DNA of 64,000 nucleotides from positions 4,365,022-4,429,021 of the forward strand of contig NC_040018.1 of NCBI RefSeq assembly GCF_000972845.2, given 5' to 3'. A model generated the notes under the pieces. That model saw nothing but the letters and a program-made list of their open reading frames with translations. It made no database searches and was not told the DNA's origin. The translations under genes and the position numbers were made by a program. Source of the DNA: Larimichthys crocea. Taxonomy: Eukaryota > Chordata > Actinopteri > Sciaenidae. Below, one piece after another: positions 58,434 through 64,000 of this stretch (its first letter is position 1; each line of letters begins with the position of its first letter).

Positions 58434-58980
58434 ATGAATGAATGAAGCCCACATCATCCTGCTGCCAGATGTCGTGATGAATCGTGACTCAAAACAAGAT
58501 GAAATCAATTTAATTGAGCCTGTAAAGTCAAATTTAATATGTATATACAGCCCATTAATTCAGTGACTTATAGGCACACGTGACAAATGCATCATCTACC
58601 AGCTACACCCAGTGTTTCTGTCACTCACAGTCACTAAAGTAGCAGTGAGTTTGGAGTTGAGCTTTCAGAGCAACGTAAACCAAAAATACTCTTCATTCAG
58701 TGAACCTGAAGTTGAATCTGACGTGTATAAACAGCCCGATAAATCAATGACAAATGGCCAAACAGGACAAATACGTCATCTACCGTGCACTGTGAGTTCC
58801 TTTTCCGTGGTTCAGGATTACAGATGCGCAGATTTCACTATGAAACATGGTTTAAAATGTCTGTAAGAGCTCGACTACACCCAGTGTTTCTGTCAAAAGT
58901 AGCTGTGAGTTTAGAGTTGGGGCTTTTGGTGCAGCGTAAACCATCAAACTCTAAAAATACTCACATTGTTTCAGGTGTAG
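58434..58980 (-). repeat. Right arm of the ~550-bp inverted repeat
   Basis: The reverse complement of 55186-55731. It holds about 38 extra bases near 58795-58832 (GAGTTCCTTTTCCGTGGTTC...) that the left arm lacks, so one arm has an indel. The arms are separated by about 2.7 kb that contains the tandem array and the GC-rich exon. Confidence 0.9.
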
Positions 58981-58984
58981 CTAA

Positions 58985-61900
58985 AAAAAAAAAAAACACT
59001 GTCACACATATGCATTGAAATATTTTGAGTAATTTCACGTGTTTGAATCGCATAACGACAGCAACAAAGCAGAAGGAGGAGTATGGGACTGTTTTATAAA
59101 TGTAACACTCACCAAAACTGCATGTAATCCTCTCAAGGGCATGACACCTTCATGACAGATGTTCCCAGTTTCGTATCATCGTCCCTATTATTTCAATTTT
59201 TCTTTTCTTTTTTTTTTTACTAATGTGATTTTATACACACGGGCATCATATTGTGAAATGAATTATAATTGTGAAGCCGGGACTGAAATCCTCCTATGAA
59301 AATCTAAAATCGTTGCATCCTTAATCAAGATCTCCCGGGGGCATATTATTATAAGATAAATATGATTTATATATGATTTATAAAACATAAACAAGGTGAT
59401 GAGTGTCAATCTTGTCGTGTTAGGTAATACACATTGAGCAGAGCTGCCGCACTCGGTGTGATGTGACAGCCTGCGTCATGGCACATGACCCGAATGCAAC
59501 CTGTCATCACACCACCACACCCAGCCACGCAAGTCAAGTGGAAAGTAAACTGATAGGGACGAATGCAAATTATAAAATGCAGTTATGGACGATGTTGGAA
59601 GTGTTTTATGTTTTGTGAAGGTCACAGACTGATCTAGAAACCTCACCGTGCTCCAGGTGTCTTTTTTTTTAGGAATTAAAATAGAGAGAAGAGTGCTGTG
59701 CTCGGTCAGTTTCAGACTATATTTCTGTGCTGATTAGTTTTATTGACGAGAATAAAAATAGTTCTTATATCTGTTGTACCATTGATCAGCAAGAAAGATT
59801 GTAATCTCGAAGTGAGAACGCGGTGATCGATGCTTTCTCAATCTACGCCACTCGCTGAACACAGTCGTCTCCATCGCCGGTTAATACTGTTTGGTTGTGA
59901 CTGGCAAGAAACGCTGTCCATGTTGGAGGTCTGTGAATCATATCTATCTCCTCTCCGTGCTTATGTAACCAGTGAGTGCTGCCTGCAGACCACTCTGACC
60001 AGATTCATCTGTTGTGTTAACCTACATCATTACCCAGCCTTTTAAGATTACAGAGAGAGAAACAAGGTTCAATACGAAGCTCACTCATTAAACACAATCG
60101 GCGAAGTGGCGTAGTCCTCTCCATCGTTATCTGAAAATAACGCTGTGGTCCTTGTATCTTCGTGTGGGATGAAATGAGTCCGCCTCCAGCTCTGCGTTCG
60201 GCTCTGCTACTTCATAAAATAGCCATTTTGGCGTCGCACCAGGAAGCGTTGATGTTGCCAGACCTGCACGTTGATTCATTGTCCTGATGGTTTTGTAAGA
60301 TAAATAGATAGACTTCTGCACACAGCGAGCACTCACTGGTGGTATATATCTCGCTGAAATCGTTTCCTCTCTGTAATGAGGAAGTCATGCGCCATGTGTG
60401 TAGAAACAGGGAGAACTGTGTAAATGCGTTGTTTCAACACAAGGCTGTGTATTCTTACCTGTCTCTCAGAGCTGATGCTTATTAATGTTAAGCGACAGTT
60501 AACTTTGGTCTTCTTGTTCATTAGCATGCAAAAGCATGTAGGAGACTGTCAGACTCGGCAGTGTATTTGAATAATTTTCACCAAACGGTGATGAGCGCTG
60601 ACACTAAGCTGACTCAACAAGACACATCTCAGCCCACTACGTAGTGCTGTTTTGAACCGAGTCGTCTTATGGCACTGCTACACATTTGTTATGTTAACTC
60701 TGTCCAGTCCAGAGCATAAAAAACACAATAATGTTGCATCCTGTAACAGGTGACAAGGTCAGGGACAATTTTGACCATGCGTGCTCCATTAACACGTCCC
60801 TCTGCGAATGGCTGTTCTACTCACAATTAGAGCTATTAGACATAATTAGACCTTTAGTTCTTCTGAAGCCTGTTGGCCTCTGGGTACAGCTGCTGGGCTT
60901 AATGACAGTCCGTGTCAGGATGTGTGACGGTAGTGCTGCACTCATGACTTACTGTACACGCCAGCCCTGTTTTTCTTTGTGTGCCTGGTCTGCTTTTACC
61001 AGATGAGCAACGCATCTATAAAGCTTTAAATCCACATGTGAAATGTCAACGTTTATTTCAGTTGATTCAAGTGGAGGGTACAGAAGTTCAGACAGAAACC
61101 TGTACTGTTTTTTTTTTTTTTTCCATTTATTTTGAGTGGGGGCAGCCCGATGTCACCCTGTGGCTACCAATCGGACAATCAGACCTTTACAGTCAGCCTG
61201 AAATGTCACTGAAACTATCCAGGTGGATTCATGGACTAAGCTCTGATACTCTACCTGTTGTGTTCTGGCTTTGTTTATTTCATGTACCCAGCTTCTAAAT
61301 CTGAGTCTGGCTTTGCAGTTTACACTGCAAAATACAGACCGATATAGACTGATCGTTTGAGAAAGTGAGCATTGGTCAAGAGACAGAAACAGTGAATGAA
61401 AGCGAGTGAGCACCGGCATCTCGAGAGACAGAGCGGTTATGTTCAGCACAAATAGACACGTTTTCACATTACATTAAAGGTTGTTGTGGTTTTGATGTAA
61501 CAGTTTTTTCCTGCTGATATGATTAAACATATGAAACAGGCTCAGAATTTGTCTTAGTCTTATGTTTTACATCTGTGATGTGAAAACATATGAAACATAA
61601 GATAAACATTCAAAGCTGTTTTAAAAAGTTGTGTTTTTGTCAGTGATTTGAAGGTGGGTAGGGCAGTTTGTTTCAGTCAGACAAAGTAAAAGAGTGTGTC
61701 CTGTTCAAAGTCGGTAAAAAAAACATCCCAGCGCAGCACCGAGCGTCTCCTGCCGGGGCTGCTGACAGCGCTGTCAGCCCACGACTCAATCGCAAGTAGA
61801 GGAGGTTTTACCACCGTCTGGTTCACTGACGGGCATCACCGGAATAGAAAGTGCCAGAGCAGCTAATAGACGAGAGTCACTCTGCCCTCCATTTCTGTCA

Positions 61901-64000
61901 CTTTACTCCACTTTGTCACAGTTAGTTTTTGTGGTTAGAGACTCAAACAGCCAGCCTTTATCAGCGTTTTGAAGGGAGTCGTACATAACACACCACTGGG
62001 TGTTAATGAGTGTTTTTTGTCTTTAGGGGTAAATTATAATGTGGTATTTAAAGCTGAGGCTAATGAGACAGAAACATATTGGCGACACGAGTTCAAAAAC
62101 TGTGGAAAATGACAAAATCTAGAGATCTAAGATCCTCTGAAATGAGTCCAGTGGACACTGACACCGCTGTGGAAACGTGATGCTGCAGCTGGACGACGGT
62201 GACACCATGTCCGTTCAAACAGCTCCTGTAACAGCACTGAAACGGGACAACTGAACTGCAGTTATTCATCACATGTTAAACTGGAAGCCATTTTCTCCAC
62301 CACAGGGCTGTGGGATGCATAAATGGTCTGAAGTACTGTATGTATTCATGAATCACTGGCTGCATTATAGATCCATTAGCTTATCAGTGACAATGAAAAC
62401 TGCTCTGCGTGAGGTGTTTGTGTTTCAGGGTGGAGCTTCTGAATCTGCCATTGGTTGGTGTTGGAGTAAAGGCTCTTATGGCATGACGCTCTGTCACTGT
62501 ACATTTTCTTTTGCAGCACATATGTATGTCGCTGCTGATGTGGGCTCAACTTGTTACATATATTTTAACACCGTGGCAGCTTTTTTCATTATCCCTGCTT
62601 CAGTGTGATAGATGTATATAGAAGGCTATATAATATAATCATATGTGTGTGTGTGTGTGTCGTTTTCAGCGTCATGAGTTCGACAGGTTCTGACGCTCGT
62701 CCCTCAGAATGAAACACCAAAGGCTTCTTTGCAGAGCCGCCATTTTGTAACAACATTTAACAACCATGCTGGGAGAAATCTGTTGTGGAAGAGGCAGAGA
62801 TACCAAGTTCTCCTCCGACTGTAATCTCCACTGCAACCACAAGCTGTTCTTTGTTATTAAAATGCCCATTATGCTCTTTAGATGCCGTTTGTATCACTGT
62901 AGTTGTAAAAATACAACAAGCAGTTAACTGACAGACGTAGACGTGAATGGAAGCGGGTGAGTTTGACCCTGAACTCCTCGTGTGTAGAGGAAGTGCTAAA
63001 ATCTTTTTGCATATCATTGACGTATCACATTATAGCAGCAAATGACATGACATGAAATATCTGTGAGAAAGTGATCACATGCAAGTTCACTACGACCAGT
63101 GTAATTAATACACTAACAGACTAGTAAGACTAGTAGACCAGTAAAGAAAGGATGTATTCTTAACCCATGTTCCTTATTAGAGAGAAAAACACAACCATAC
63201 ACCTTCTGAGTTTCTCTCTTTGAATGAACTAACATGTCATTGCCTGTTAACTCATTGTAAAACACACGATTGTGACAGAAACAAAATAAGACTCACTAAA
63301 ACTTGTGAACTTGATCAGTCTTTCCACTCCTCCAAAAATCATCAACTCTGCTTTGGACGAAAGCTCTGCTTTTAATGGTTATTTATTTATTTTTATTCAG
63401 AAACGGCAAGTATACAGAATATTAAGCATCACCTGCTGCTCTTCTTACAAAACAAAAGCCCTTTTCTCATTTTTACATACATACACGTACGGATGCATAT
63501 ATACAGAAAAGTTTTGCATCGAACAGATCCTGTGGGCCATAACCAGTCCATAAAAGAAAACTAAAAAAGATATATATATCGTAAATATCCAATTATTTCC
63601 TTTATATATTTATCCCAGTGTACTTCTGCTTAAAACCCACCGTTCGTCTCCGGGTAAGTTACAAATAAACTATATACAATAGAACGAAGGGAGCTTATAT
63701 TTCTGTTATTCACATCAAAGAAAGGGAAGAAGCATTAAGCCTCAGTGGAGTCATCCAAAGTCTGCTCGCTGTGGGGTTATTAATTTGATCCTTTTATTCC
63801 AGATTTGGTAGAATTTGTCCTTTTTGAATCTGCAAAGAATAAGTAAAGTTTTCCAAAAATTGCTGGAGTCTGGACTGGTGGATTCAAAGAGTGCATAGAT
63901 GAATATAATTGCCTGTCATAAAGGGCTGTCTGATGGCAAAGTGGAGTGGTTAAAATACATTTTGCTGCTGCTTCGGTTCACAGCACAGATCACACTGTGA
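58985..64000. other. Probable intron 1 of the downstream gene, nothing recognised
   Basis: No coding exon was found on either strand. The sequence has poly-T tracts (59206-59218, 61110-61122), a short (GT)n at about 62644-62660 and AT-rich DNA. The frames at 61153-61467 and 62273-62608 are the longest, but have no recognisable domain and no splice-consistent borders. If the exon ending at 57879 is real, all of this is its first intron. Confidence 0.4.

Noticed and set aside
61153..62608. Frames of 104-111 codons in the right end of the window as possible exons of the downstream gene
   Set aside because: Neither has flanking splice signals in a suitable phase, nor any similarity to madd or another family that I can recognise.

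Overview
The window is vertebrate nuclear DNA, almost certainly from a percomorph-type teleost fish. Its genes are split by introns with GT/AG borders, it is AT-rich with GC-rich first exons, and it holds many microsatellites and repeat families typical of spiny-rayed fishes. These repeats include tRNA-related SINE-like elements, Tc1-like, hAT and MITE relics, and truncated LINEs. No bacterial or viral genes, rRNA, tRNA genes or CRISPR arrays were seen.

Layout. (1) 1-8.09 kb: gene desert with repeats, running into the 3' flank of kcna4. (2) 8.09-10.26 kb, minus strand: an intact single-exon gene for the voltage-gated K+ channel Kv1.4 (kcna4), with a possible upstream 5' noncoding exon near 11.7-12.0 kb. 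(3) 12-22.9 kb: intergenic, with a dead Tc1-like transposon at about 20.4-21.4 kb. (4) 22.98-24.81 kb, plus strand: the complete two-coding-exon gene for the follicle-stimulating hormone beta subunit (fshb). (5) 25-32.9 kb: repeat-rich intergenic DNA with a LINE reverse-transcriptase fossil. (6) 33.18-37.85 kb, minus strand: a five-exon gene that joins an N-terminal THAP zinc finger to the C-terminal domain of ARL14EP. (7) 38.1-39.8 kb: dense microsatellites and a 36-bp minisatellite. (8) about 39.9-54.2 kb, plus strand: liver X receptor alpha (nr1h3), with a 5' UTR exon, nine coding exons and a long 3' UTR. (9) 55.2-59.0 kb: a large inverted repeat with a decaying tandem array and a GC-rich noncoding first exon. 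The exon probably starts the next gene, and madd is the candidate from synteny. (10) 59-64 kb: nothing recognisable, probably intron 1 of that gene.

The order kcna4-fshb-arl14ep matches human 11p14.1, and nr1h3 followed by a same-strand gene matches human 11p11.2 (NR1H3-MADD). The two blocks lie next to each other here. The genes do not form a pathway: they are an ion channel, a pituitary gonadotropin subunit, a probable DNA-binding/effector protein and a sterol-sensing nuclear receptor. The most unusual observations are the THAP-ARL14EP domain fusion, the inverted repeat around a promoter exon, and an upstream ORF that overlaps the nr1h3 start codon. Exon borders were set by hand from splice consensus, reading phase and family similarity recalled from knowledge. 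No alignment was run.
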